Positions 53,982-64,000 of a stretch of DNA of 64,000 nucleotides are shown piece by piece (positions within the stretch are counted from its first letter, which is position 1; the number at the start of each line of letters is the position of its first letter). Position numbers and translations under genes: made by a program. A model generated the notes under the pieces. That model was given only the letters and a program-made list of their open reading frames with translations, was not told the origin of the DNA and did no database searches. This DNA comes from Dama dama. Lineage: Eukaryota > Chordata > Mammalia > Artiodactyla > Cervidae. The stretch is taken from the NCBI RefSeq assembly GCF_033118175.1, contig NC_083701.1, positions 11,737,501 to 11,801,500 of the forward strand, written 5' to 3'.

Positions 53982-54688
53982 TCAGAGTGAAAAAGCTGGC
54001 TTGAAACTCAACATTCAAAAAACTAAGATCATGGCATCCAGTTCCATCACTTCATGGCAAATAGATGGGGAAATAATGGAAACTAACAGACTTTATTTTC
54101 TTGGGCTCCAAAATCATTGCAGACGATGACTGCAGCCATGAAATTAAAAGACGCTTGTTCCTTGGATGAAAAGCTATGACCAACCTAGATACTGTGTTAA
54201 AAAGCAGAGATATTACTTTGCTGACAAAGGTCTGTCTAGTCAAATCTATGGTTTTTCCAGTAGTCCTGTATGGATGTGAGAGTTGGACCATAAAGAAAGC
54301 TGAGTGCTGAAGGATTGATGCTTTTGAACTGTGGTGTTGGAGAAGACTCTTAAAAGTCCTTTGGATTACAAGGAGATCCAACCAGTCCATCCTAAAGGAA
54401 GTCAGTCCTAAATATTCATTGGAAGGACTGATGCTGAAGCTGAAGCTCCAATATGGCCACCTGATGCGAAGAACTGACTCCTTAGCAAAGACCCTGATGC
54501 TGGGCAAGATTGAAGGCAGGAGGAGAAGGAGACGACAGAGGATGAGATGGTTGGATGGCATCACTGACTCGATGGACATGAGTTTGAGCAAGCTCCGGGA
54601 GTTGGTGATATACAGGGAAACTGGTGTGGTACAGTCCATGGGGTCAAAAAGAGCTGGACATGACTGAGTGACTGAACCGACTGACTGA
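53982..54688 (+). mobile_element. BovB LINE 3' fragment (0.7 kb)
   Basis: 'aagctggcttgaaactcaac', 'aatagatggggaaataatgg', 'gagatggttggatggcatca', ending 'gaaccgactgactga'. Flank repeat CTGGGTCC at 53974-53981 and 54689-54696. ORF2 C-terminal frame broken. Confidence 0.94.
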
Positions 54689-54769
54689 CTGGGTCCCCAC
54701 AGGATGCTGTTGATCTAATTGCTAATTATATTCTGCAAAGCCTTAGTTTTATTTTATTCCTGTTGTAGT

Positions 54770-54985
54770 AGCAAGAATGTCACCTTGGTGTCAGGGGGAC
54801 TTGGCTTGAACCTGACTTTCTCTTGTCACTTGTATGACTTTGAATGCAATTTTTACCTGCCAACAGCCTCCGTTCTTTCAATTTGTAAAACAGGAACAAT
54901 CAGGCTGACCTTGCAGGACTGTGAGGAAGCATTAAATGAAATCATGTGTATACTACGCAGAGTGCTTGACTCAAAGTAACCTTTA
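54770..54985 (+). mobile_element. MIR relic
   Basis: 'gacttggcttgaacctgact', 'caatttgtaaaacaggaaca', 'ctgtgaggaagcattaaatg', 'agtgcttgactcaaagta'. Confidence 0.82.
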
Positions 54986-55447
54986 GTTTGTGTAGATTAT
55001 CTTTTTTGTCTGCTTTCAAAGTTTATGGTTGGCAATGAACAGACTTTTCCAAACAGAAACTTGTTCTTCTGAATATCAGTGTATGACATTATGGAAGTAA
55101 AGTGATTTTATGGGTCCAAAAAATGGCTTCTGTACTTGGAGCTGGAGTCTTCAGACCATAGATTAGATTCTGTACTTTTGTCAACAGGAAGAACCCAGTC
55201 AAGTCTCAGGTTCATGGACTACCAGAGCCGATGGAAGACATTGCTTCAGAAACCAGAACATGGTGAGAAGTGACCTATCCAAGGTCTCATGGCCAATGGT
55301 AGATATGGTTGAGTTCACAGTACATTTCAGGAATCAGGTTTGAAATTGTGTGGGGCATTATCTAGTCCAAACGAAAGAAAGCTGCCTATGATAGAATTCA
55401 GGTTTTTAGTTACCTGTCTGAGCCTGTGGGACAATAAAACCTTTCTT
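54986..55447. other. unique sequence
   Basis: A MIR-like patch at 55250-55330 is possible. Nothing else recognised. Confidence 0.3.
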
Positions 55448-55697
55448 TTAAAAAATATTATTTATTTGGCTGTGTCGGGTCTCCGTTACAGCATGCAGGG
55501 TCCTTTTTTATGGAGCACGCACTCTCTAGTTGTGGCACTTTGGGCTCCAGATCGTCTGGAGTGGGGGCTCCGTGTTTGTGGCACACAGGCTTAGTTGCTC
55601 TGCAGCGTGTGGGATTAGTCCCCGGACCAGGGACTGAACCCTTGTCCCCTGTATTGCAGGGCAGATTCCTAACCACTGGATCACCAGGGAAGTCCCC
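55448..55697 (-). mobile_element. tRNA-derived SINE, long form
   Basis: 'ttatttggctgtgtcgggtc', 'tagttgtggcactttgggct', 'cggaccagggactgaaccct', 'ctggatcaccagggaagtcc'. Confidence 0.92.
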
Positions 55698-55770
55698 AGT
55701 AAAGCTCTCTGATTTTTAGGTGTTTAAGTTAGTTGATCAGTAAGCCTGTATACCCCTCCCAAATGTGTAT

Positions 55771-56607
55771 TCAGATCAGTTCAGTCACTCAGTCATGTCT
55801 GACTCTTTGCGACCCCTTGATCCACAGCACGCCAGGCTTCCCTGTCCATCGCCAACTCCCGGAGTCCACCCAAACCCATGTTCATCAAGTTGGTGATGCC
55901 ATCCAACCATCTCATCCTCTGTTGTCCCCTTCTCCTCCTGCCCTCAGTCTTTCCCATCATCAGGGTCTTTTCAAACGAGTTAGCCCTTCGCATCAGGTGG
56001 CCAAAGTATTGGAGTTTCAGCTTCAACATTAGTCCTTCCAATGAACACCCAGGACTGATCTGCTTTAGGATGGACTGGTTGGATCTCCTTGCAGTCCAAG
56101 GGACTCTCAAGAGTCTTCTCCAACACCACAGTTCAAAAGCATCAATTCTTCAGTGCTCAGCTTTCTTTATGGTCCAACTCTCACATCCATACACGACCAC
56201 TGGAAAAATCATAGCCTTGACTAGACGGACCTTTGTTAGCAAAGTAATGTCTCTGCTCTTTAATATGCTGTCTAGGTTAGTCATAACTTTCCTTCCAAGG
56301 TGTAAGCATTTTTTAATTTCATGGCTGCAGTCACCATCTTCAGTGATTTTGGAGCCCCCCAAAATGAAGTCAGTCACTGTTTCCACTGTTACCCCACCTA
56401 TTTGCCATGAAGTGATGGGACCAGATACCATGATCTTAGTTTTCTGAATGTTGAGTTTTAAGCCAACTTTTTCACTCTCCTCTTTCATTTTCATCAAGAG
56501 GCTCTTTAGTTCTTCATTTTCTGCCATAAGGGTGGTATCACCTGCATATCTGAGATTATTGATATTTCCCTCAGCAATCTTGATTCCAGTTTGTGCTTCT
56601 TCCACCC
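55771..56607 (-). mobile_element. BovB LINE 3' fragment (0.84 kb)
   Basis: 'agatcagttcagtcactcag' to 'gattccagtttgtgcttctt', with flank repeat ATGTGTAT at 55763-55770 and 56608-56615. A broken RT C-terminal frame (56150-56626, minus) includes RYAGDTTLMAE, where the catalytic YADD box has become YAGD. Confidence 0.94.
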
Positions 56608-56615
56608 ATGTGTAT

Positions 56616-58539
56616 AGTGAATGCAAAATCCAATTTTAGGTAGTTAGGAAGGGCAAGTTTTCTGAAACCAGAGAAGTAAGGGAGACATACCAGTTGCTGC
56701 TCTGAGAAATACGGGTTGCTGTCCATTTCCAAGAAATCATTCTAGAACCAGTGAACAGGTAGGCCGCTGGTTTTTAGACTTCTTCTTTCATTCATTCATT
56801 TGCTCACTAGAAGCTCTCTGAGCCCAGGCAATGAACCAGATACTTTGTTAAGTGTGGAAGTTACAGAGATGCACGAAAGTCATCCATTCTCTAGGAAGTT
56901 CACAGGCTGCTCTTCTAAGTCCTTGCTCCTTCCTTGGCATCCTTCCTGGTCTCTTGCCCTGAGCTTTGGGAGGAGCATTGTGCTGAGGCTGCGCCACGCA
57001 CCTCTTGTTAAGGACTGGTCTAACCAGAGTGGAAGGCAGTCTCTGGCTCCTCCCTTCACGTGTCCGTTACCTGGATGTGACCAGGTCTATTAGTGCCATT
57101 TCTTTTCTCTTCCTTGCTTCCACTCTTGTGTCTGCACCACCTACGCAGGAATTAGCACCCTTCTTCACTCTGTCCCACCTCCAAATAACTTCCGTCCTTA
57201 TCAAGTTTTTAATTTTTAGTTGACTATTTCATTGGGGATATGGAGAAAGGAAGCTTAGGTTACATTGTATGTCATTCAAAATTACTTGATAAATTCTTCT
57301 ATGAGTCCATGCTCTTCTCTATAAAATCTCTTCTCTTGGCTACATACTGCAAGTCTTTTTCTTTCTCTTCTGTCTCAATCATATAACCCAGATATCATAT
57401 CTCTCCAGGTTCTTGGTTCCATACTTTTTCCTGTCATCTCATCTCCAGGTTGCAATATCACCATTTTTGATCATGTCACACCCTTCTGGGAAAATAGTAG
57501 GAGATTAGAAACAAGAGCAAGACCTACTTTTTTTTTTCCTGGCTAGTTAGTATATTTTCATGTTTGACAGGTGGGTCACCTCAAAATGTTTAGCATCTGC
57601 TTCAGCACCTTTTCCCTCTGCCCCAGAGCACCCTATTCTCCATCCTGCATGTCATTCATCCCATGGTCCTGTAATTGTCTGTAGGTTCATTTATCTGTAA
57701 TTGACTTTAAGTGGTTGCAGTTTTAGCATTTGTGAAGAATGGGAATGAAGTCACCCAGGTTCCCTCTAAGTGCTTAGTCTTACAACAAATGGTACCTGTT
57801 TCCCAAGTGGCTGTTGTTCTTTTAGAGAACAAAGATCTCTCATAATCCCTATGAAGGGTGAAGAAGTAGTAGAGATGCTCTCATCAAGCTCCTGAAATCC
57901 AGGCTCTGGCAGCCCCTTTCACTGTGCAATTAGGAGATATATTGGGGGATTGCAGAGTTCTATGAACAGGGACCAAATCTCTCTGGGCCAACCATCACCA
58001 ACCCTGTCGTTCAGGGCTCCTCCTGCCCAGGTGTGATTTTCAGGGAGCCAGAATCTGTGGCTCAATGACTAGTTCAGAGCCTCTGGCTCTTTGTTGCTAC
58101 CGCTTGAAGCGTAATGAGAGAGGGAAACATTAAGAAACATGGGATATTAAAAGTTGGAAGGAATCTTGAAGATCCTTTGAAATCATCCAATTATGTTTTT
58201 GATAAAAATTGATGGAGTGCATACTACATGCCAGGTAGTATTCTAAGCACATGGGAAAGGGAGACTGATAGGACCAAGAATAAGAGAATATGGGGGAAAT
58301 ATAACGAAGACCCTGAATTCAACCATATTTATGTATGTTGGATGGGTGGGAGAGTTGAATTAGGTTTACTTAAGTCTCAGAGCTCCTAAGGAACAACTCA
58401 GTTGCATTCTTTATAGTACTTTCACTTTATGTACTGGTTTCACATTCTGCCACAAAGACAAACAAAAATGTTAGGTCCATATGGAAAGGTTTATTTTCTC
58501 ATATCACAAACAAGTACGCTGGAGTTTGTTTTTTAAAAT
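56616..58539. other. unique sequence, about 1.9 kb
   Basis: The longest stretch in this half without a confident young repeat. 56785-56910 has an old 'cattcattcatttgctcact' type repeat. 57240-57530 is pyrimidine-rich. 58190-58250 ('gtgcatactacatgccaggt') is MIR/L2-like. No gene recognised. Confidence 0.4.
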
Positions 58540-59985
58540 AAGTTAAGATATGTACAGCAAATCCTAGAGCAGACATTAAAGAAAACCTCAAAAATAGGAT
58601 GAAGAAATGAGTAAAGAAATGAAAATACTGGTTAGAAATACTCAATAAAAAAAGAAATCTTTAAAGAAGGAATAGAGGAATAAAAAGCACATATAGAAAA
58701 TGAAGTAAAATGTCAAACGTAAATCCAAAAATATCAATAGTTCATAAAATATGAATAGTTTAGGTCTAATCAAAAGGCAGAGATCGTCAGACCTCACTTC
58801 TGACCATATAGAAATAAAAAAAGTATTGTATTCCAATAAATTAGATGAATTGGATGAAACAAATTCCTAGAAAGACATAAGCTACCAAAACTGACTCCAG
58901 AAGAAATAGACAGACTGAATAGACCTATAATAAATAGCTGTGAAATGAAAAGATGCTTACTTCTTGGAAGAAAAGTTATGACCAAACTAGATGGCATATT
59001 AAAAAGCAGAGACATTACTTTGCTTACAAAGGTCTATTTAGTCAAAGCTATGGTTTTTCCAGTGGTCATGTATGGATGTGAGAGTTGGACTATAAAGAAA
59101 GCTGAGCGCCGAAGAATTGATGCTTTTGAACTGTGGTGTTGGAGAAGACTCTTGAGAGTCCCTTGGACTGCAAGGAGATCCAACCAGTCCATCCTAAAGG
59201 AGATCAGTCCTGGGTGTTCACTGGAAGGACTGATGCTGAAGCTGAAACTCCAATACTTTGGGCATCTGATGCGAAGAACTGACTCATTGGAAATGACCCT
59301 GATACTGCGAAAGATTGAGGGCAGGAAGAGAAGGGAATGAAAGAAGATGAGATGGTTGGATGGCATCACTGACTCGATATGAGTTTGAGTAAATTCCGGG
59401 AGTTGGTGATGGACAGGGAAGCCTGGTGCTGCAGTCCTTGGGGTCACAAAGAGTCGGACATGACTGAGCGTCTGAACTGAACTAATAATAAATAGATTAA
59501 ATGTGTGATCAAAAAGCCCCCATGACTAAAATACCAAGATAAAGAACACATTAAAAAGTAAGTGAGGTGTTCAAGTGAAATTATTGCAATATTGTTAATT
59601 GGCTATACCCTAATGCAAAATAAAAAGCTTCTTTTTAAAAAAAGAATACATTCATATTAAAAAAGATAAGCAAAGGCCTTGAATAAAAATCAAAGAATCT
59701 GTATAAATGGCCAAAAGCACATGAAGAGATGTTCAATGTTGTTAGTCATTAAGGAAATGAAAACCATAATGAAGTATCACTTCACATTCACCAGGATGCC
59801 TGTAACACCACCACCAACGATGATGACAACAAGAACAACAAAAAGGAAAACAAATGTTGGTGAGAAAGAAGAAATTTGAATCGTCACACACAGTTGATGG
59901 GAATGTGAAATGGTACTGTGAAAAATGGTACTTTTCCAGCTACTGTGAAAAAGTGTGGAGATTCCTCAACAAATTAAACACAGAG
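58540..59985 (+). mobile_element. old L1 (ORF2 to 3' region), with nested BovB
   Basis: 'acaaattcctagaaagacat' and 'gaatagacctataataaata' (ORF2) are followed, after the BovB, by 'gatcaaaaagcccccatgac', then 'tggctataccctaatgcaaa', and by 'aggaaatgaaaaccataatg' and 'ggagattcctcaacaaatta'. More than one L1 fragment may be joined here. Confidence 0.7.
58938..59484 (+). mobile_element. BovB LINE 3' fragment with perfect 11-bp TSD
   Basis: 'gatgcttacttcttggaaga', 'atgtatggatgtgagagttg', 'ggcatctgatgcgaagaact', ending 'gagcgtctgaactga'. ATAATAAATAG at 58927-58937 and 59485-59495. Confidence 0.95.
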
Positions 59986-60110
59986 GGACTTCCCTGGTGG
60001 TCCAGTGGCTAAGACTCCATGCTTCCAACGCAGGGGGCCAGGGTTTAATCCCTGGTTAGGGAAATAGATCCTACATGCTGCAACTAAGACCTGGCCTAGC
60101 CAAATAGCCT
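59986..60110 (+). mobile_element. CHR-2-type tRNA-derived SINE
   Basis: 'gggacttccctggtggtcca', 'gtggctaagactccatgctt', 'ttaatccctggttagggaaa'. Almost all other copies here are on the opposite strand. Confidence 0.93.
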
Positions 60111-60629
60111 CTTAAGGCTGTGCAAAGGTTGACTCTATGGTGAACAGAGGTGAGAAGGGGTGGTTTACACCCAGCTATGGGGCTTTCATAGGATGTCCTG
60201 AACTAGGTCAGTAGGTCAGTAGATTAAAGGAGAGCAAACACATAGAGTAGTGAAATAATTAAGATTTGGTAACTGAGAGAAAGTGAGTGATGTCTTGGTA
60301 GGGGATGATGACTTGGTCTGAGATTAGAAGTGTAGGAATATGGACAAGTATAGTGACCTTGAGAAGCCTGTGGTGTAGCAAGCTGGAGGTGTCAAGTGGA
60401 GAGTTGACTATAGAACATAGGTGAGATGTTGGTGCTGGAGATGCAGACTTAGGAGACATCAACATAGAGATGGTTGTTAAAATGACAAGAGGAGATTCTG
60501 TAACCCAAGCAGAGTGCCTATGGAGAGAAGAAAGTATGTCAAGGATTTAATCCTGGTATTCAAAAAGTAGAAAGAAGAGAAGGCCATAAATAATAATAGA
60601 AAGAAATGACTAACAGGAAATGAGGAGTG
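60111..60629. mobile_element. ancient interspersed repeat, left half (unnamed)
   Basis: 60330-60560 ('ggaggtgtcaagtggagagt', 'ctggagatgcagacttagga', 'gacatcaacatagagatggt') follows a widespread ancient mammalian repeat. It resumes after the LTR at 61640. Confidence 0.45.
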
Positions 60630-60988
60630 AAGTTGAGTCCAGCCTCTGTGCCCTGACACTGAAGTAAATCTTGGAGACAGAGTTTTGGATGAAGTAGAAA
60701 AGAATAGCTTTATTGCTTTGCCAGGCAAAGAGGGCTACTGAAGGCTAATGCCCTCAAAACTGTGTCCCAACTTGGAGAGGGTAGTGAGGAGTTTTATAGT
60801 CTTGGTTCAAAGAGGGTGGCCATTCTTCTGACAGGTTGGTGGTGAGCTAAGTGGGAGTCAGCATCATTAATCTGCTGGTTCCAACCTGTCTGGGGCCTAC
60901 ATGCTAGTGAGCAGGACATCATTGCTGACTTCTCCCACTCTGGTGGGGGTTTCAGTATGGGCAAACAGCTCAAAAATATTGTTATGTG

Positions 60989-61190
60989 TATCCCTGGTGG
61001 TTCTGATGGTAAAGAATCCACCTGTAACATGGGAGACCTGGGTTCGACCCCTGGGTTGGGAAGATACCCTCGAGGAGGGCCCAGCAACCCATTCCAGTAC
61101 TCTTGCCTGGAGAAGCCCTGTGGACAGAGGAGCCTGGGGGGCTACAGTCCATGGGGTCGCAAAGAGTCAGACAGGCCTGAGCAACAAGCC
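60989..61190 (+). mobile_element. Bov-tA SINE in LTR
   Basis: 'atccctggtggttctgatgg', 'gggttcgacccctgggttgg', 'cagtccatggggtcgcaaag'. Confidence 0.92.
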
Positions 61191-61242
61191 CAGCATGTGC
61201 GCCCCTTGATAGGGAACTTGGACCCTGCCCCACAGCTGCACT

Positions 61243-61475
61243 GTTTTTTTTTTTTTTTTTCATTTATTTTTATTAGTTGGAGGCTAATTACTTTACAATG
61301 TTGTAGTGGTTTTTGCCATACATTGACATGAATCAGCCATGGATTTACATGTGTTCCCCATCCCGATCCCCCCTCCCACCTCCCTCCCTATCCCATCCCT
61401 CTGGGTCTTCCCAGTGCACCAGCCCTGAGCACTTGCCTCATGCATCCAACCTGGGCTGGCCATCTGTACCTCCTT
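61243..61475 (-). mobile_element. L1_BT 3' end in LTR
   Basis: T-run at 61243-61260, then 'catttatttttattagttgg', 'gtagtggtttttgccataca', 'ctctgggtcttcccagtgca', 'tgcatccaacctgggctggc'. Confidence 0.92.
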
Positions 61476-61640
61476 TGTCTCTGCATCCCCTCCCTTCCCT
61501 AATTAGCAACTTTTTGAACCTGCTCATGGGAACATAGGGAACCTCATGGAGGCTGAATGAAGCCTATTTCCTGTAATTAAGAAATGGGGGACCTGGAAAG
61601 CCTTTTGTGCCCAGGAGTCCCACAGAGTCCTGCCCCATAT

Positions 61641-62114
61641 CAGTATCATGCAAGGGGAAGAGAATTCCTGAAGAGCTGTGAGAAATCCATGGTCTAAGGC
61701 ATCAGAGAGTCCAGTTAGAATAGGACTGAAAAGTGTTCATTTTTTTGGCGATACGGTGGTCACTGGAGACCTTTCAAGGAACAGTTCCAGGGGAGTGGTG
61801 GGGGAGAGGGAGATGGTCGTAGCCTGGCTAGTGAATGGGAGGTGAGAAGTAGGGCTCACAGGCAAATAACACTCCTTCTAGAACTTTCTAGAAGAAAAGC
61901 AGAGTAGGAACAGAGTAGCAGTTGAAAGTGTTAGATCCAGAGTGCTTACATTTTAATAAGGAAGGCACTTGATTCTCTTTCTAGACTCATGGGGGAGCCC
62001 ATAGAGAATGGAGGACCTGCAAGCACAAAGGTGGGAGCCAGAGAGAAGGGGAGAAACAGCAGAGGGAGGGCAGGTGGGGGGTGGCCATGCAGAGGCAGCC
62101 CCTGCCCCTATTCT
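61641..62114. mobile_element. ancient interspersed repeat, right half (unnamed)
   Basis: 'aggcatcagagagtccagtt', 'ggtcactggagacctttcaa', 'ggagtggtgggggagaggga' continue the repeat of 60111-60629 after the LTR. Purine-rich toward 62100. Confidence 0.45.
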
Positions 62115-62780
62115 ATGCTAGGCTGAGTAATGGCCCCCAAGTGTCTCGTCCCATGTCCAGGCCCTGTGGGTGTTACCTTCTATGGCAAAAGGATGTTTGC
62201 AGATGTGGTTAAGTGGATCTGAAAATATGGGGGTTTTCATGGATATTTAGGGTGGACCTTATTATTGAGGAGGAGGCTGAGGGAGATTTAGCTATAGAAG
62301 AAGTGAAGGCAGTTGTATCCACATAGGTGGAGACTGGGACTTCCCAGGTGGCTCAGTGGTAAAGAATCCATCTGCCACTGCAGGAGATGTGGGTTTGATC
62401 CCTGGATCAGGAAGATCCCCTGGAGAAGGAAATGGCAATCCCCTCCAGTATTCTTGGAATACTGGGAAACCCCATGGACAGGGGAGCCTGGCGGGTTGCA
62501 GAAGGGTTGGACATGACTTAGTGACTAAAGCAATAGCAAGGCAGAGACTGGGAGATGTGGTCATAAACCAACAAAGGCTGGTGGCCGCTGGAAGCCAGAA
62601 GAGTCGAGGGATGCTTTCTTGGATTCTCCAGAGGGAAATAGCTCTGCTGATACCTAGATTTTAGCCCTGTAAGACTCATTTTGGACTTCTGACCTCTGAA
62701 ACTGTATGAGACTACATTTGTGTCATTTTAAACCACTACGTTTGTGATAGTTTTCCCAGCAGTAGTAGAAAATGAATACA
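62115..62780 (+). mobile_element. MaLR-type LTR relic split by a Bov-tA
   Basis: 'taggctgagtaatggccccc', 'gttaccttctatggcaaaag', 'gttaagtggatctgaaaata', and after the SINE 'gctgatacctagattttagc', 'ttttggacttctgacctctg', 'taaaccactacgtttgtgat'. Confidence 0.7.
62340..62543 (+). mobile_element. Bov-tA SINE with 10-bp TSD
   Basis: 'cttcccaggtggctcagtgg', 'atcaggaagatcccctggag', 'gggttggacatgacttagtg'. GAGACTGGGA at 62330-62339 and 62544-62553. An internal deletion removes the 'cagtccatggggtcgc' part. Confidence 0.95.
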
Positions 62781-62814
62781 CCTGATAGTGAAGGTAGGTG
62801 AAGATGAAAGTGAA

Positions 62815-63008
62815 GTGATAGTAAAAGTTGCTCAGTCGTGTCCGACTCTTTGTGACCCCAGGGACAATACAGTCCATGAAATTTTCCAGACCAGAATACT
62901 GGAGTGGGTAGCCTTTCCCTTCTCCAGGGGATCTTCCCAACCCAGGAATTGAGCTGGGGTCTCCTGCATTGCAGGCAGACTCTTTACCAACTGAGCTATC
63001 AGAGAAGC
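62815..63008 (-). mobile_element. Bov-tA SINE
   Basis: 'aagttgctcagtcgtgtccg', 'gaccagaatactggagtggg', 'ccaacccaggaattgagctg', 'gagctatcagagaagctgag'. Confidence 0.93.
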
Positions 63009-63147
63009 TGAGGAGAAGATATAAGAATACAAATAATTATTTTGGGAAAGGGCAGTTACGGGTTTCTGTCATGGATACCCAGTGGCTTCAATTCTTTGTT
63101 GGGTTAGGAAGCCAGGTTACGTGCTAGGATGGTGAGGATTGGATGCA
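63009..63147. other. short unique spacer
   Basis: Nothing recognised. Confidence 0.3.
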
Positions 63148-63345
63148 TCTGTGGTCGTGTCTGACTCTGTGACCCCATGGACTGAAGCCTGCCAATCTCC
63201 TCGGACTGTGGAATTCTCCAGGCAAGAATACGGGAGTGGATTGCCATTTCCTTCTCCAGGGGATCTTCCCAGCCCAGGGGTGGAACCCGCATTTCCTGTG
63301 TCTCCTGCCTTGGCAGGTGATTCTTTACCACTGCACAACCAGGGA
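63148..63345 (-). mobile_element. Bov-tA SINE
   Basis: 'tggtcgtgtctgactctgtg', 'attctccaggcaagaatacg', 'cagcccaggggtggaacccg', 'ttctttaccactgcacaacc'. Confidence 0.92.
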
Positions 63346-63518
63346 ATTTGACAATTGGATAGAAATGTTGAAAGGAAAGGTCTTGAAAGTCAATGGCAGA
63401 GCCTGCTGAACTGGGAAGAAAAGGAGTTGACTGGTGATCTCAATTCTCAGAAAGATTCAGGTGTTGACGAAATACCTTTGAAGTCCAATGGTGGAGACGA
63501 GGTGTTGCTACACAGCTT
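63346..63518. other. unique or old-repeat spacer
   Basis: 'agtcaatggcagagcctgct' is faintly like an old repeat. No gene. Confidence 0.3.
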
Positions 63519-63531
63519 AGTGATTTTTCTC

Positions 63532-63804
63532 AGAGAAGGCAATGGCACCCCACTCCAGCACTCTTGCCTGGAAAATCCCATGGATGGAGGAGCCTGGTAG
63601 GCTGCAGTCCATGGGGTTGCTAAGAGTCGGACACGACTGAGCGACTTCACTTTCTTTTCACTTTCATGCATTGGAGAAGGAAATGGCAACCCACTCCAGT
63701 GTTCTTGCCTAGAGAATCCCAGGGACAGGGGAGCCTGGTGGGCTGCCGTCTATGGGGTCGCACAGAGTCGGACACGACTGAAGCGACTTAGCAGCAGCAG
63801 CAGC
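63532..63804 (+). mobile_element. Bov-A2 dimeric SINE with (CAG)n tail and TSD
   Basis: Two Bov-A units ('gagaaggcaatggcacccca' then 'gagaaggaaatggcaaccca', each followed by 'gagtcggacacgactga'), ending 'gcgacttagcagcagcag'. Flanks 'agtgatttttctc' (63519-63531) and 'agtgattttctc' (63805-63816). Confidence 0.95.
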
Positions 63805-63806
63805 AG
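63790..63806. repeat. (CAG)n microsatellite at SINE tail
   Basis: Five to six gca units at the 3' end of the Bov-A2. Confidence 0.9.
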
Positions 63807-63816
63807 TGATTTTCTC

Positions 63817-64000
63817 TGCTCTGCTCGGTCACCCCATAGAAGATCCACTTAAGTCAATCAAGAAAGCAACTGAATTTGGGTTTGGGGTTTTGCCAGGTTG
63901 TGGAAATGTGTGGGAATGGGGTAGTGGGTGACTCTCCTGCCGCTGAGTTGGGAGGAGGGCTGGCAGCTTCTCAAAATAATTCTGAGTCAGGTTTAAATTA
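63817..64000. other. unique sequence at window edge
   Basis: Nothing recognised. Confidence 0.3.

Larger units (their letters stand above)
60630..61640 (-). mobile_element. ERV-type solo LTR (minus) with nested Bov-tA and L1_BT
   Basis: Read on the minus strand, an AATAAA at about 60708-60713 is followed by a pyrimidine-rich R/U5-like region ending near 60630, as in a retroviral LTR 3' portion. The U3-like part runs to about 61640 ('cctgccccatatcagtatca'). No internal viral genes adjoin it. Two SINE/LINE insertions enlarge it. Assignment to a ruminant ERV group is not possible from here. Confidence 0.55.

Noticed and set aside
54052..54639. 195-codon minus-strand open frame
   Set aside because: Antisense of the BovB 3' region at 53982-54688, matching the frames at 55878-56447 and 59034-59447.
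55878..56447. 189-codon plus-strand open frame
   Set aside because: Antisense of the minus-strand BovB at 55771-56607.
60630..61640. complete endogenous retrovirus with genes
   Set aside because: Only LTR-like sequence is present. No gag, pol or env-like frames adjoin it.

Overview
The window is mammalian nuclear DNA from a ruminant, most likely a bovid such as cattle, buffalo, sheep or goat. It carries many BovB LINE copies, tRNA-headed Bov-tA and dimeric Bov-A2 SINEs, cetartiodactyl tRNA-derived SINEs (CHR-2/ART2 type), ruminant L1_BT 3' ends and ruminant mariner-type hairpin elements. Between these lie older mammalian layers: MIR, L2, old L1, MER5-like and other hAT-like DNA elements, and MaLR-type LTRs. 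There are no bacterial or phage features. All calls come from reading the bases. Repeat edges are normally good to about 10-20 bp, and better where a target-site duplication (TSD) is quoted. Family names follow remembered consensus patterns, not a search.

No complete protein-coding gene can be supported. Almost all long open frames fall inside BovB or SINE sequence; the repeated 'rRSNQSILKEIsP'-like frames, for example, are decayed BovB ORF2. The window therefore looks intergenic or deep intronic. The gene-like leads are weak: a possible terminal coding exon near 51114-51261, a processed-pseudogene tail near 15624-15960, and a 0.6 kb CpG-rich island near 47461-48060 that could be a promoter or enhancer.

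Layout. 1-12 kb: SINEs, a long L2 split by a BovB, a composite L1 (7.5-9.3 kb) carrying two younger insertions, and a BovB with a perfect 14-bp TSD. 12-18 kb: Bov-tA copies, a mariner hairpin, several L1 3' ends and the pseudogene tail. 19-22.6 kb: a 5'-truncated BovB on the minus strand, itself interrupted by a plus-strand BovB, giving a long inverted repeat. 22.8-30.6 kb: mostly unique DNA with MIR and L2 relics, a homeodomain-motif-rich block at about 27.2-27.4 kb, and a hairpin at 28.6 kb. 30.6-35.7 kb: BovB-rich, including a BovB inside an L1. 36-47 kb: L2, MIR, L1 ends and a mariner hairpin inside a MIR. 47.4-48.4 kb: CpG island. 50-60 kb: Bov-A2, L1, and BovB copies in opposing orientation. 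60.6-64 kb: an ERV-type LTR with two nested insertions, then a dense run of Bov-tA/Bov-A2.

The main story is insertion history. The nested elements and TSDs give a relative order: MIR, L2, old L1 and MaLR first, then BovB, CHR-2-type SINEs and L1_BT, then the cleanest Bov-tA/Bov-A2 copies. I found no previously undescribed system. The best leads are the mariner hairpins resembling the ruminant miR-2284/2285 family, the BovB inverted repeat, the CpG island, the candidate conserved blocks and the candidate exon.
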